From: Hylemonella sp.
GTDB lineage: Bacteria; Pseudomonadota; Gammaproteobacteria; Burkholderiales; Burkholderiaceae_C
Assembly (NCBI GenBank): GCA_030680575.1
Contig: JAUXVI010000032.1
Location: 1-39,080, forward strand
Direction of reading: 5' to 3'
Length of the DNA: 39,080 bases
The position numbers were made by a program, and so were the translations under genes. This document shows, piece after piece, positions 25,768-35,689 of the stretch (position 1 is the first letter of the stretch; the number at the start of each line of letters is the position of its first letter). The notes below the pieces were generated by a model. That model did no database searches. It was not told the origin of the DNA and was given only the letters and a program-made list of their open reading frames with translations.

Positions 25768-25781
25768 TTGAGCAAAATCAA
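25768..25781 (-). promoter_or_regulatory. FNR/Crp-type box upstream of the Crp/Fnr gene
   Basis: TTGAG-CAAA-ATCAA matches the FNR consensus TTGAT-N4-ATCAA with a single mismatch. It lies between the Crp/Fnr gene start and the glycerate kinase stop, so autoregulation is the simplest reading. Confidence 0.6.
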
Positions 25782-25822
25782 ACAAAACGCACGGAATCAG
25801 TCGGGAATGGTACGAACGATCC

Positions 25823-27139
25823 TTAAAGGACCAGCAACGCGCGGAAATCGTTGACGTTGGTGTGGGTCGGCCCGGTCACCACCAGATCACCCAGCGGCTG
25901 GAAGAAACCATAGGCATCGTTGCGGTCCAGATAGCGGTCCACTTTCATGCCCAGGGCCTGCGCCCGCGCCAGCGTGCCGGGTTCGACCCAGGCGCCGGCA
26001 TTCTCTTCCATGCCGTCAATGCCATCGGTATCCGCCGCCAGCGCCCAGACGCCGGCCTGCCCCTGCAGCGCCGCTGCCAGCCCCATGCAGAATTCGCCGG
26101 CACGACCGCCACGCCCGCGCGTCTCGCCGGCCGGCACCGGACGCACCGTGACGGTGGTTTCGCCGCCGCTCAGGATCACACAGGGTTTCGCAAAGGGTTG
26201 CTCGCGTTGCGCGACCGCGCGTGCCAGGGCGGCCTGCACCTTGCCGACCTCGCGCGATTCACCTTCCATCTCGTCGCTCAGGATGTGGGCGTGCAGGCCG
26301 GCCGCGCGCGCCGTGGCTGCCGCCGCTTCAAGCGACTGCTGCGGCGTAGCAATCATGTGCACCGCATGGCCCGCGAACAGCGCATCGCCGGGTTTGGGCG
26401 TTTCCAGCGCACCCTGCGCCAGCAAGTCAAGCACGGGCGACGGAACATCAATGCGATAGCGTTTCAGAATCGCCAGCGCATCGGCGCAGGTCGTGGCGTC
26501 GGGCACGGTCGGCCCGCTGGCGATAACCGACGGGTCATCGCCCGGCACATCGCTGATGGTCAGCGTCACCACGCGCGCCGGCGCGCAGGCCGCGGCCAGC
26601 CGCCCGCCCTTGATGCGTGAGAGATGCTTGCGCACGCAGTTCATCTCGCCGATGTTGGCGCCGCTGTTGAGCAAGGCCTTGTTGATGCCCTGCTTCGCCT
26701 CCAGCGTCAGCCCTTGCGCCGGCAAGGTCAGCAGCGCCGAACCACCACCGGAGATCAGGCACAGCACCAGGTCGTCCGGCGTCAGCCCCTGCACCAATGA
26801 CAGGATGCGCTGCGATGCCGCCAGCCCGGCGGCATCGGGCACCGGGTGCGAAGCCTCCAGCACCTCGATGCGGTGCGGCAGCCCGGCCGGCCGCTGCGGG
26901 GTGTGGTGGTAGCGCGTGACCACCACACCAGACAGCGGCGCGTCAAGCGGCCACAAGGCCTCGACCGCCTGCGCCATGGCGCCGGCCGCCTTGCCGGCAC
27001 CAATGACGATGGTGCGGCCCTTGGGCGGCGGCGGCAGGTAGGCGGCCGTGTTGTGCAGCGGCAAGGCACGCCGCACAGCGGCCTCATAAAGATGTGTCAG
27101 GAACTCACGGGGCTGAGTGCGGGGATCGGGGCGTGTCAT
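25823..27139 (-). CDS. ttuD: Glycerate 2-kinase (GckA/TtuD, MOFRL family)
   Basis: This 438-residue enzyme should phosphorylate D-glycerate to 2-phosphoglycerate. The N-terminal DUF4147-type domain shows VIGAGKAAGAMAQAVE (about 46-61), LISGGGSALL, KGINKALLNSGA-like residues and KHLSRIKGGRLAAA. The C-terminal MOFRL domain shows LSGGETTVTV, GRGGRAGEF and AADTDGIDG, then GPTHTNVNDFRALLVL. Older databases call TtuD hydroxypyruvate reductase, but the fold is that of class II glycerate kinases. ATG 27139 opens MTRPDPRTQ. It is divergent from the second Bug gene (161-bp spacer with no clear promoter) and supplies the last step for the gcl-hyi-glxR pathway 3 kb away. Confidence 0.92.
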   Translation of the reverse strand: MTRPDPRTQPREFLTHLYEAAVRRALPLHNTAAYLPPPPKGRTIVIGAGKAAGAMAQAVEALWPLDAPLSGVVVTRYHHTPQRPAGLPHRIEVLEASHPVPDAAGLAASQRILSLVQGLTPDDLVLCLISGGGSALLTLPAQGLTLEAKQGINKALLNSGANIGEMNCVRKHLSRIKGGRLAAACAPARVVTLTISDVPGDDPSVIASGPTVPDATTCADALAILKRYRIDVPSPVLDLLAQGALETPKPGDALFAGHAVHMIATPQQSLEAAAATARAAGLHAHILSDEMEGESREVGKVQAALARAVAQREQPFAKPCVILSGGETTVTVRPVPAGETRGRGGRAGEFCMGLAAALQGQAGVWALAADTDGIDGMEENAGAWVEPGTLARAQALGMKVDRYLDRNDAYGFFQPLGDLVVTGPTHTNVNDFRALLVL

Positions 27140-27300
27140 TCTTTATGTCTCCTGCTGCCATTGTGCCGGCTGTGGGCGATCATGAATCGGCTGGCAATCC
27201 GGCAAAACAGTTTGAACCACAGCATTCTTGGCAAACCCACTAAACTGATCAAAAAAAAACTGCCGTGCGTTCAGCCACGCACACAACCATCCGGAGACAC

Positions 27301-28284
27301 ATGTCCATGACCCCACGCCGCTTTTCCCTGCGCACCCTGGCGACCACCGCCGCGACCGTCCTGCTGAGCGGACTCGCCGCCGCCCAGAGCTTTCCCAGCA
27401 AGCCCGTCACGCTGGTCGTGCCCAATCCGCCGGGTGGCTTCGTGGATGCCTCGGCCCGCTTGCTGAGTGAGCCGCTGTCGCGTGTCATGGGCCAGACGGT
27501 GGTGGTGGACAACAAGGGCGGCGGCAGCGGTAACGTGGCCTATGGCCTGGTGGCGCGCGCCAACCCCGACGGCTACACCCTGCTGACCTCCTACTCTGCC
27601 TACCACGTAGGCAATCCCAACCTGTCGCCCAAGCTGCCGTGGGCACAGAAAGACCTGGCCCCGGTGGCCCTGATCACCGTGGCCACCAACGTGATTGCCA
27701 TCCACCCCTCGGTACCGGCCAACACCCTGGGCGAGTTCATCAGCTACCTCAAGGCCAACCCGGGCAAGCTGAGCTACGCCTCGCAAGGCAATGGCTCGCT
27801 CTCGCACATTGGTACCGAGATGTTCAAGATGCAGACCCACACCAGCATGGTCCACATTCCCTACCGCGGCTCCGGCCCGGCGGTGCAGGACGTGCTCTCG
27901 GGCCAGGTGCAGGTGTTCATCACCACGCCGCCGTCGATCATGGGCCACATCCAGGCCGGCAAGCTCAAGGGACTGGCCGTGGCGGGCAAGGCACGCCACA
28001 CCGGCATTCCCAATGTGCCGACCGCCACCGAGGCCGGGCTCAAGGGCTTCGAGCTGGAAGCCTGGGTCGGCATCTTTGCGCCCGCCGGTACACCGCCCGA
28101 CGTGATCGCCAAGCTGAGCAGCAGCATCAAGCAAGCCATGGAACAGCCTGATACCAGGACGCGCGCCAACGCCGCCGGCATCGAGATCCGTTACCTGCCG
28201 CCCGCCGCGCTCGATGCGTTGGTGAAGCGTGAGACCGAGTTCTGGGCCAAAACTATCAAAAGCGCCGGCATCACGGCAGATTGA
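27301..28284 (+). CDS. Bug-family periplasmic substrate-binding protein, copy 2
   Basis: The protein has 327 residues. A signal peptide at 1-28 with a twin Arg at residues 5-6 ends LAAAQ, followed by FPSKPVTLVVPNPPGGFVDA. Further family marks are VVVDNKGGGSGNVA, VHIPYRGSGPAVQDVLSGQ and a WAKTIKSAGI C-terminus. The start is ATG 27301, with GGAG 5 bases before; the frame opens at 27265. As for copy 1, no TctAB permease is adjacent. Its location divergent from the glycerate kinase gene suggests glycerate, glycolate, tartronate or another small hydroxy acid as ligand (inference). Confidence 0.92.
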   Translation: MSMTPRRFSLRTLATTAATVLLSGLAAAQSFPSKPVTLVVPNPPGGFVDASARLLSEPLSRVMGQTVVVDNKGGGSGNVAYGLVARANPDGYTLLTSYSAYHVGNPNLSPKLPWAQKDLAPVALITVATNVIAIHPSVPANTLGEFISYLKANPGKLSYASQGNGSLSHIGTEMFKMQTHTSMVHIPYRGSGPAVQDVLSGQVQVFITTPPSIMGHIQAGKLKGLAVAGKARHTGIPNVPTATEAGLKGFELEAWVGIFAPAGTPPDVIAKLSSSIKQAMEQPDTRTRANAAGIEIRYLPPAALDALVKRETEFWAKTIKSAGITAD

Positions 28285-28290
28285 GCCTGC

Positions 28291-28314
28291 CGCCCCGGCT
28301 GTCAGGCCGGGGCG
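28291..28314 (+). terminator. GC-rich hairpin after Bug copy 2
   Basis: CGCCCCGGC and GCCGGGGCG form a perfect 9-bp stem with a 6-nt loop, 6 bases past the stop. No T-run follows, so it may end transcription only with Rho or protect the 3' end. In the following spacer, CCACAA (28363-28368) and TTGTGG (28379-28384) form an inverted repeat that could be an operator. Confidence 0.5.
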
Positions 28315-28451
28315 ATGACACTTAAAGGCACAAACTGTCACCTCTGGACACGTAATTTCGCCCCACAAGTGCCGCGATTTGTGGCAAATTCTTCCTTATG
28401 AACTGCCGCCCTCCCTCATTGGGCGACCATCACTGGATGAGGAGAGTCCCC

Positions 28452-28943
28452 ATGCAACAGTCCCCTGAACGCCGCCAGCTGCTGCTGGCCGCCTCGGCAA
28501 CGGGTATCGCCACGCTGCTGGCCGCCTGTTCCACGCCCCCGGTCGAGAAGGCCGAGACGCCCACGCCTGAGCCGGTCGCCACCCTGCCGCCGCCCGAGAA
28601 GGTCTCGGCAGCCACCACGCCGCGTGCCTACCGCCGCGACGCAGCCAGCCACCTGTATGGCAAAAACGGCGAGCGCATCTTCAAGGGCAGAATGCCGCCC
28701 CTGCTCTACGCGGTCGGCGTGCTGCAGGTGGAAGTGGACAGCCGCGGCCACGTGATCAGCACCAGTTGGATGCGAGCCCCGCGCCATGCGCCCGAGGTGA
28801 TGGCCGACATCGAGCGCACCGTACGCCAGGCTGCGCCCTTCCCAGCCCCGGTCCGCATGGGCCGCGTGACCTACACCGACACCTGGCTGTGGCACAAGAG
28901 CGGCCGCTTCCAGCTCGACACCCTGACCGAAGGCCAAGCCTGA
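28452..28943 (+). CDS. Lipoprotein with TonB C-terminal-like domain
   Basis: This 163-residue protein has an N-terminal signal (ERRQLLLAASATGIATLLAAC) with a lipobox LAAC, so Cys is lipidated at about residue 26. A Pro/Glu-rich linker follows to about residue 60. The C-terminal 95 residues resemble the TonB C-terminal fold (VGVLQVEVDSRGHVIS, then APEVMADIERTVRQAAPFPAP). The RRQLL pair is reminiscent of a Tat signal. ATG 28452 has AGGAGA 7 bases upstream, preferred over ATG 28398. It may connect envelope layers but lacks a TonB membrane anchor. No ExbBD genes are seen. Specific role unknown. Confidence 0.8.
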   Translation: MQQSPERRQLLLAASATGIATLLAACSTPPVEKAETPTPEPVATLPPPEKVSAATTPRAYRRDAASHLYGKNGERIFKGRMPPLLYAVGVLQVEVDSRGHVISTSWMRAPRHAPEVMADIERTVRQAAPFPAPVRMGRVTYTDTWLWHKSGRFQLDTLTEGQA

Positions 28944-28964
28944 TCGCCTGATCGCTCCCACACA

Positions 28965-28992
28965 ACGGCCCGCATCAGCGGGCCGTTTTTCT
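28965..28992 (+). terminator. Rho-independent terminator of the lipoprotein gene
   Basis: ACGGCCCGC, loop ATCA, GCGGGCCGT, then TTTTCTT: a perfect 9-bp stem with a T-run, 22 bases after the stop. It is one of the clearest terminators in the window. Confidence 0.92.
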
Positions 28993-29054
28993 TGAAATAG
29001 AAAAGCACCCGTCAATCGCCAACAATCCGCGCGTGAAGTGACCCAACCGGAAAA

Positions 29055-29131
29055 CGCCGTGGAACCGGCTCCGCCGGGCCACTGGCGTTGCCCCCTGCAA
29101 GGGGGAAGGCGGCGCCAGCCGCCACGGGGGT
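29055..29131. repeat. GC-rich double-hairpin repeat
   Basis: CCCCCT-GCA-AGGGGG (29091-29105) and GGCGGC-GCCA-GCCGCC (29108-29123) make two adjacent perfect hairpins, followed by ACGGGGG. The element abuts the stop codon of the LysR gene and is of the same general kind as the one at 61-172, though not the same sequence. Confidence 0.65.
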
Positions 29132-29132
29132 G

Positions 29133-30047
29133 TTACACCTTCGCCAAGCTGTCCCACCAGCGTTCGCCCAGCCGCCCCTGCATGAAGGCAATGAAGGCCA
29201 GCACCTTGCCCGGCACCAGCTTCGGGCTTGGAAACACCGCATGGATTTCCTGCTCTGGCAGCGCATGACCCTTGAGCACCTCCACCACATGACCGGACTG
29301 GAGCGAGTCGCTGGCCACATAACGCGGCATGGCCGCGATGCCGAGGCCATTGCGCGCCGCCGCGAGCACAGCCGACAGATTGTTGGAACGTAGCCGACCG
29401 CTCACCGGCACCGTGACGGTATCGCCCTTCGGTAACGTCAGGCGCCAGACGTCGTCACCCAGCACACTGTTGTAGATCAGTGCCGGGTGCTGGCTCAGGT
29501 CCATGGCCTGCTTCGGCGTGCCGTGCTTGCGCAGGTACTTCGGTGCCGCCACCATCAGCCAGGGATTGACGCCAAGAAAACGCGCCCCCAGGCTGGAATC
29601 GGCCAGCTTGCCCATGCGGATGGCCAGGTCGATGCCGTTGGCCACCAGGTCGGTGTAGCGGTCCTCGAAGCTCAAGTCGAGCTGCACCTGCGGGTGCTTG
29701 GCCATGAACTCGAGTGCCAGCGGCGTGATGACGCGCCGCCCGAACGCCACCGAGGTGCCGATGCGCAGCAGGCCCTGTGCCTGGGTCTGGCGCAGGCGCA
29801 CGATGTTCTCGGCCTCGTCCGACTCACGCACGATGATCTTGCACTTCTCGTAATAGAGCGCGCCGGACTCGGTGACGCTGACACCCCGCGTGTTGCGGTT
29901 GAGCAGACGCACCTTCAAGCGCTCCTCGATGCTGGCCACCATCTTGGTCACGGTGGGCTGCGTGATGGCGAACTCGCGCGCGGCACGCGAAAAACTACCG
30001 GTTTCCACCACCCGCACAAACACATTCATCGCCTGCAGTCGATCCAT
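29133..30047 (-). CDS. LysR-family regulator of the glyoxylate carboligase operon
   Basis: The protein has 304 residues. The winged helix (about 1-60) has GSFSRAAREFAITQPTVTKMVASIE, and the effector domain starts around residue 90 (LLRIGTSVAFGRRV). The start is chosen as the internal ATG 30047 because AGGAGAAGG precedes it. ATG 30065 lacks a site and overlaps the palindrome. It is divergent from gcl, with a perfect ATTCCA-N3-TGGAAT operator in the 120-bp spacer. It therefore likely controls gcl-hyi-glxR in response to glyoxylate or a related compound (inference). Confidence 0.92.
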   Translation of the reverse strand: MDRLQAMNVFVRVVETGSFSRAAREFAITQPTVTKMVASIEERLKVRLLNRNTRGVSVTESGALYYEKCKIIVRESDEAENIVRLRQTQAQGLLRIGTSVAFGRRVITPLALEFMAKHPQVQLDLSFEDRYTDLVANGIDLAIRMGKLADSSLGARFLGVNPWLMVAAPKYLRKHGTPKQAMDLSQHPALIYNSVLGDDVWRLTLPKGDTVTVPVSGRLRSNNLSAVLAAARNGLGIAAMPRYVASDSLQSGHVVEVLKGHALPEQEIHAVFPSPKLVPGKVLAFIAFMQGRLGERWWDSLAKV

Positions 30048-30063
30048 CACCTTCTCCTGATTC

Positions 30064-30078
30064 ATTCCAATCTGGAAT
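30064..30078 (+). promoter_or_regulatory. LysR-type palindromic operator before gcl
   Basis: ATTCCA-ATC-TGGAAT is a perfect inverted repeat that also contains a T-N11-A core. It lies 17 bases upstream of the LysR start and about 90 bases before gcl, the expected place for a recall site used for both autorepression and activation. Confidence 0.72.
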
Positions 30079-30167
30079 AGATGTTATGGACCGCAGCCGT
30101 CTTCCGCAAGCGCACAGGGGTTCTTACAGTCCGCCCATTGTTCGATGGAATCCGAGGAGACAACAAC

Positions 30168-31955
<1,788 letters not shown>

Positions 31956-31981
31956 TACGAAGACAACGGAGACTGACTGAG

Positions 31982-32761
31982 ATGCCCAAATTTGCAGCCA
32001 ACCTGACCATGCTGTTCAACGAAGTGCCCTTCATGGAGCGCTTCGCTGCCGCCAAGGCCGCCGGCTTCGAGGCGGTGGAATACCTGTTCCCCTACGCCTA
32101 CGACAAGAACGAACTCGCGCAGCAACTCAAGACCCACGGCCTCAAGCAGGTGCTGCACAACCTGCCCGCCGGCAACTGGGACGCGGGTGAGCGCGGCATC
32201 GCCTGCCACCCCGACCGCGTGGACGAATTCCGCGCCGGCGTGGACCGCGCCATCGCGTACGCCACCACCCTGGACTGCCCGCAGGTGAACTGTCTGGCCG
32301 GCAAGCTGCCCGAAGGCGTTGCCCGCGAGCAGGCGAATACCACCTTTGTTGCCAACCTGAAGTTCGCCGCCGACAAGCTCAAGGCCGCCGGCATCAAGCT
32401 GCTGATCGAGCCGATCAACAGCTACGACATTCCCGGCTTTTTCCTCAACACCACGGCACAAGCCGCTGCCATTCTGGACGCGGTGGGCAGCGACAACCTG
32501 CACATCCAGTACGACCTCTACCACGCACAGCGCATGGAAGGCGAACTGGCCGCCACGGTGCAGAAGTATCTGCCGCGCATCGCCCACGTCCAACTGGCCG
32601 ACAACCCCGGCCGCAACGAGCCCGGCAGCGGCGAAATCAACTATGCTTTCCTGTTCCGCCACCTCGACGCCATCGGCTACACCGGCTGGATCGGCTGCGA
32701 GTACAAGCCCAAGACCAGCACGGTCGAAGGTCTGGGCTGGATCAAGAATTTGAACAAATAA
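31982..32761 (+). CDS. hyi: Hydroxypyruvate isomerase
   Basis: This 259-residue TIM-barrel enzyme interconverts hydroxypyruvate and tartronate semialdehyde. Family marks are MPKFAANLTMLFNEVPFMER at the start, VNCLAGKLP, LLIEPINSYDIPGFFLN with the catalytic Glu, IQYDLYHAQRMEG and HVQLADNPGRNEPGSGEI. The final part (GWIGCEYKP) supplies a second conserved Glu. It starts 26 bp after gcl with GGAG upstream, and glxR follows 14 bp on. Confidence 0.96.
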   Translation: MPKFAANLTMLFNEVPFMERFAAAKAAGFEAVEYLFPYAYDKNELAQQLKTHGLKQVLHNLPAGNWDAGERGIACHPDRVDEFRAGVDRAIAYATTLDCPQVNCLAGKLPEGVAREQANTTFVANLKFAADKLKAAGIKLLIEPINSYDIPGFFLNTTAQAAAILDAVGSDNLHIQYDLYHAQRMEGELAATVQKYLPRIAHVQLADNPGRNEPGSGEINYAFLFRHLDAIGYTGWIGCEYKPKTSTVEGLGWIKNLNK

Positions 32762-32775
32762 GTTAGAGAGACAGC

Positions 32776-33684
32776 ATGACCAAATCCGGACTCAAACTCG
32801 GCTTCATCGGCCTGGGCATCATGGGCACGCCCATGGCCCTGAACCTCATCAAGGGCGGCCATGTGCTGTTCGTCAACACACGCAGCAAGGTGTCGCCGGA
32901 ACTGGTGGACGCCGGTGCCACGGTGTGCACCACGCCGGCCGGTGTGGCCGAACGCGCCGACATCATCTTCACCATGGTGCCTGACACCCCGGATGTGGAA
33001 AAGGTGCTGTTCGGTGACAACGGCGTGGCCCAGGGCCTCAAGGGCGCCAAGGGTAAGGTGGTGGTGGACATGAGTTCCATCGACCCGATTGCCACCAAGG
33101 CCTTCGCCAAAAAAATCAACGAACTCGGTTGCGACTACCTCGACGCCCCGGTCTCCGGTGGCGAAGTCGGCGCCAAGGCCGCCTCGCTCACCATCATGGT
33201 GGGCGGTGAGCAAGCCGTGTACGACCGCGTCAAGCCGCTGTTCGACCTGATGGGCAAGAACATCAACCTGATCGGCGGCAACGGCGACGGCCAGACCTGC
33301 AAGGTGGCCAACCAGATCATCGTGGCGCTGAACATCGCCGCCGTCAGCGAAGCACTGGTGTTCGCCTCCAAGGCCGGCGCCGACCCGGCCAAGGTGCGCG
33401 CGGCGCTGATGGGCGGCTTCGCGGCCTCGCGCATCCTGGAAGTGCATGGCGAGCGCATGATCAAGCGCACTTTCAACCCGGGCTTTCGCATCGCACTGCA
33501 TCAGAAGGACCTGAACCTGGCCCTGCAGGGTGCCAAGTCGCTCAACGTGGCCCTGCCGCAGACCGCCAATGCGGCGCAACTGATGCAGGCCTGTGCCGCC
33601 CTCGGCCACGGCCAAGCCGACCATTCCGCGCTTGTCAAGGCGCTGGAAGCGTTGGCCCAGCACACGGTCGCCCCCGACGCCTGA
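32776..33684 (+). CDS. glxR: 2-hydroxy-3-oxopropionate (tartronate semialdehyde) reductase
   Basis: This 302-residue member of the beta-hydroxyacid dehydrogenase family reduces tartronate semialdehyde to D-glycerate. The NAD(P) motif GFIGLGIMGTPMALNL is at about residues 9-24. The substrate motif DAPVSGGEVGAK is near 122, and the catalytic Lys is in GNGDGQTCKVANQII at about 170-185. The product feeds the glycerate kinase encoded at 25823-27139. The operon ends in a two-stem terminator about 30 bp on. Confidence 0.96.
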   Translation: MTKSGLKLGFIGLGIMGTPMALNLIKGGHVLFVNTRSKVSPELVDAGATVCTTPAGVAERADIIFTMVPDTPDVEKVLFGDNGVAQGLKGAKGKVVVDMSSIDPIATKAFAKKINELGCDYLDAPVSGGEVGAKAASLTIMVGGEQAVYDRVKPLFDLMGKNINLIGGNGDGQTCKVANQIIVALNIAAVSEALVFASKAGADPAKVRAALMGGFAASRILEVHGERMIKRTFNPGFRIALHQKDLNLALQGAKSLNVALPQTANAAQLMQACAALGHGQADHSALVKALEALAQHTVAPDA

Positions 33685-33714
33685 GAACGCCAGCACGCAG
33701 TCTCTGGATTGCGG

Positions 33715-33765
33715 AACACCCGGCATACCTCTTTTCAGGAAGAGCGCCGGGTGTTATCATTTTTA
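33715..33765 (+). terminator. Terminator of gcl-hyi-glxR
   Basis: AACACCCGGC and GCCGGGTGTT form a perfect 10-bp stem. Its loop contains a nested CTCTT/AAGAG stem, and ATCATTTTTACC follows. The nested form is unusual but the T-run is good. Confidence 0.82.
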
Positions 33766-33875
33766 CCAAAATAAATATCGAAGTACCAAGGAACCGCGGG
33801 CCAAGTCACCCACTGGCATCTCTTGCATCTGTATCTCGGTTCCAGCTTGCATAACATCCAGAATGGAGAACGGCG

Positions 33876-35579
33876 TTGTGGCCTCTGACGAATCTTGAAT
33901 CATCCCAGATGGAAGATGATCTTTCGTCCGCAAGTGCTCTTGTCATTGACAGCAACCCCACCTCCCGGGCAATTCTGGTCAACCAGTTGCGCGATTTCGG
34001 CGTCGGCTCGGTCTCACAATGCACGCGCGTGGTCGATGCGCGACGTCAACTGGAATTCAAGGCGTTCGACATCGTGCTGTGCGAACACCACTTCGGCAAG
34101 GACTCCGCCACCGGCCAGGACTTGCTGGACGATCTGCGTCGCAACCAGCTGCTGCCCTTCTCCACCGTATTCATCATGGTCACGGGCGAAGCCAGCTACG
34201 CCAAGGTGGCCGAGGCCGCCGAGTCGGCACTCGACGGCTACCTGCTCAAACCGCACACCGCCTCCAACCTGGGCGACCGCCTGTTCCAGGCGCGTCAGCG
34301 CAAGATTTCGCTGCAAGACATCTTTGCCGCCATCGAGGCCGACGAGTTCGAGCGCGCCGCCACGCTGTGCATGGAGCGCTTCGAGAGCCGCGGCCCGTTC
34401 TGGCTCTATGCCGCACGCATCGGCGCCGAGCTGTTGATGCGCGTCGGCAAATACGCCAATGCCCAGACCATGTACGAAGCCGTGGTTGCCGCCAAGACAG
34501 TACCCTGGGCCAAGCTGGGCGTGGCGCGCTCCCTGCTCGACAGCGGCGAGCCGACGCGCGCCATCAGCACGCTGGAGAACCTGATCACCGAAGACCCGAC
34601 CTACGCCGACGCCTACGACGTGCTCGGCCGTGCCCAGTTCGAACTCGGCCGTTTCGACCGTGCGCTCGACACCTACAAGATGGCCTGCACCATGACGCCG
34701 CATTCCATTGCCCGCTTGCAGAACCTGGGCATGATGACCTACTACAGCGGCGACCGGGTCGAGGCGGAAAAAATCCTGGGCAAGACGGCCCGCGTGGGCC
34801 TGGACTCCAAGATGTTCGACCCCCAGACCCTGGTGTTGCTGGCTTTTGCGCGCCTGGAAAGCAGCGACCGCAAAGGCCTGCAGCACTGCCAGGACGACTT
34901 CATCAAACTGCTGGAACGCCACGGCGATAATCCGCGCTACCGGCGGCTGGCGGCGATTGTGGACGCCTTGATCCTGATCCTGGACCGCCAGTTCGCCCGT
35001 TCGGTGGATGCGGTGCGCGACATGGCCGTCAAGGTCATGGAGCCCAGCTTCGACTTTGAGTCCGCCACCAACCTGCTGGCCCTCATGGGCCAACTGGCCA
35101 ACAAGGCCATCCAGCTCGACGAAGTGGACCGGGTGGTGGATACGCTGGGCATGCGCTTTTGCACCAGCCGCTCCCTGGCCGAATTGCTGGCCGGCTCAGC
35201 TGCGGTGTACCCCACCTATGCGGAACGCATTCGCCTGCGCAACCTGCAAGTCCTCAAATACGCCGAGCAGGCCATGACGCTGAGCATGGGCGGCAACCCC
35301 ACGGCCGCCGTCAAGGACCTGATCGCCCACGGCGAGGAAACGCACAATGCCAAGCTGGTTGAAACCGCCTACCTGGTGCTGCAACGTTATGCCGCCAAGA
35401 TTGAAGGTCTGGAACAGCTGACCGCCGTCGTGCAGGAACTGCGCACCCGTTTCGGCCCTGCCAGCGTACGCCCCACGCTGGGCGAACCCAAGCGCGAAGC
35501 CGGCGCCCTGCGGCTGCGCACCGGCTCACGCCCGGTCGAGTCCGCCGACGAAGCCATGGCAGGTTCGACGGTAGAATGA
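33876..35579 (+). CDS. Atypical receiver-TPR protein (Glu at the phosphoacceptor site)
   Basis: This 567-residue protein has a receiver-like domain at about 21-140: ALVIDSNPTSR with Asp25, FDIVLCEHHF with Glu70 where the phosphoacceptor Asp is expected, MVTGEAS with Thr103, and LLKPH with Lys125. Residues 150-350 are TPR-like (SLLDSGEPTRAISTLENL, YDVLGRAQFELGRFDRALDTYK). The remainder is helical. The start TTG 33876 is chosen for its GGAG site 7 bases upstream; ATG 33909 is the alternative but has no site. A 11-codon ATG frame (33863-33898) overlaps the TTG start. Receiver-TPR proteins are generally scaffold or signalling adaptors; the target is unknown. Confidence 0.82.
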   Translation: MWPLTNLESSQMEDDLSSASALVIDSNPTSRAILVNQLRDFGVGSVSQCTRVVDARRQLEFKAFDIVLCEHHFGKDSATGQDLLDDLRRNQLLPFSTVFIMVTGEASYAKVAEAAESALDGYLLKPHTASNLGDRLFQARQRKISLQDIFAAIEADEFERAATLCMERFESRGPFWLYAARIGAELLMRVGKYANAQTMYEAVVAAKTVPWAKLGVARSLLDSGEPTRAISTLENLITEDPTYADAYDVLGRAQFELGRFDRALDTYKMACTMTPHSIARLQNLGMMTYYSGDRVEAEKILGKTARVGLDSKMFDPQTLVLLAFARLESSDRKGLQHCQDDFIKLLERHGDNPRYRRLAAIVDALILILDRQFARSVDAVRDMAVKVMEPSFDFESATNLLALMGQLANKAIQLDEVDRVVDTLGMRFCTSRSLAELLAGSAAVYPTYAERIRLRNLQVLKYAEQAMTLSMGGNPTAAVKDLIAHGEETHNAKLVETAYLVLQRYAAKIEGLEQLTAVVQELRTRFGPASVRPTLGEPKREAGALRLRTGSRPVESADEAMAGSTVE

Positions 35580-35601
35580 CGCCTTCGATCCAGCGACTCC
35601 C

Positions 35602-35689
35602 GGAAGCTTGGCAGAGTGGTCGATTGCACTGGTCTTGAAAACCAGCATACCGCAAGGTATCCAGGGTTCGAATCCCTGAGCTTCCGCCA
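35602..35689 (+). tRNA. tRNA-Ser (anticodon UGA)
   Basis: The 88-base sequence begins GGAAGCT and ends AGCTTCC-G-CCA, giving a 7-bp acceptor stem, discriminator G and encoded CCA. The anticodon arm reads CTGGT-CTTGAAA-ACCAG with anticodon TGA. A long variable arm (CATACCGCAAGGTATC) and T-arm GGGTTCGAATCCC complete a class II serine tRNA. It sits 22 bases after the receiver-TPR gene and marks the change to the island-like sequence. Confidence 0.95.
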
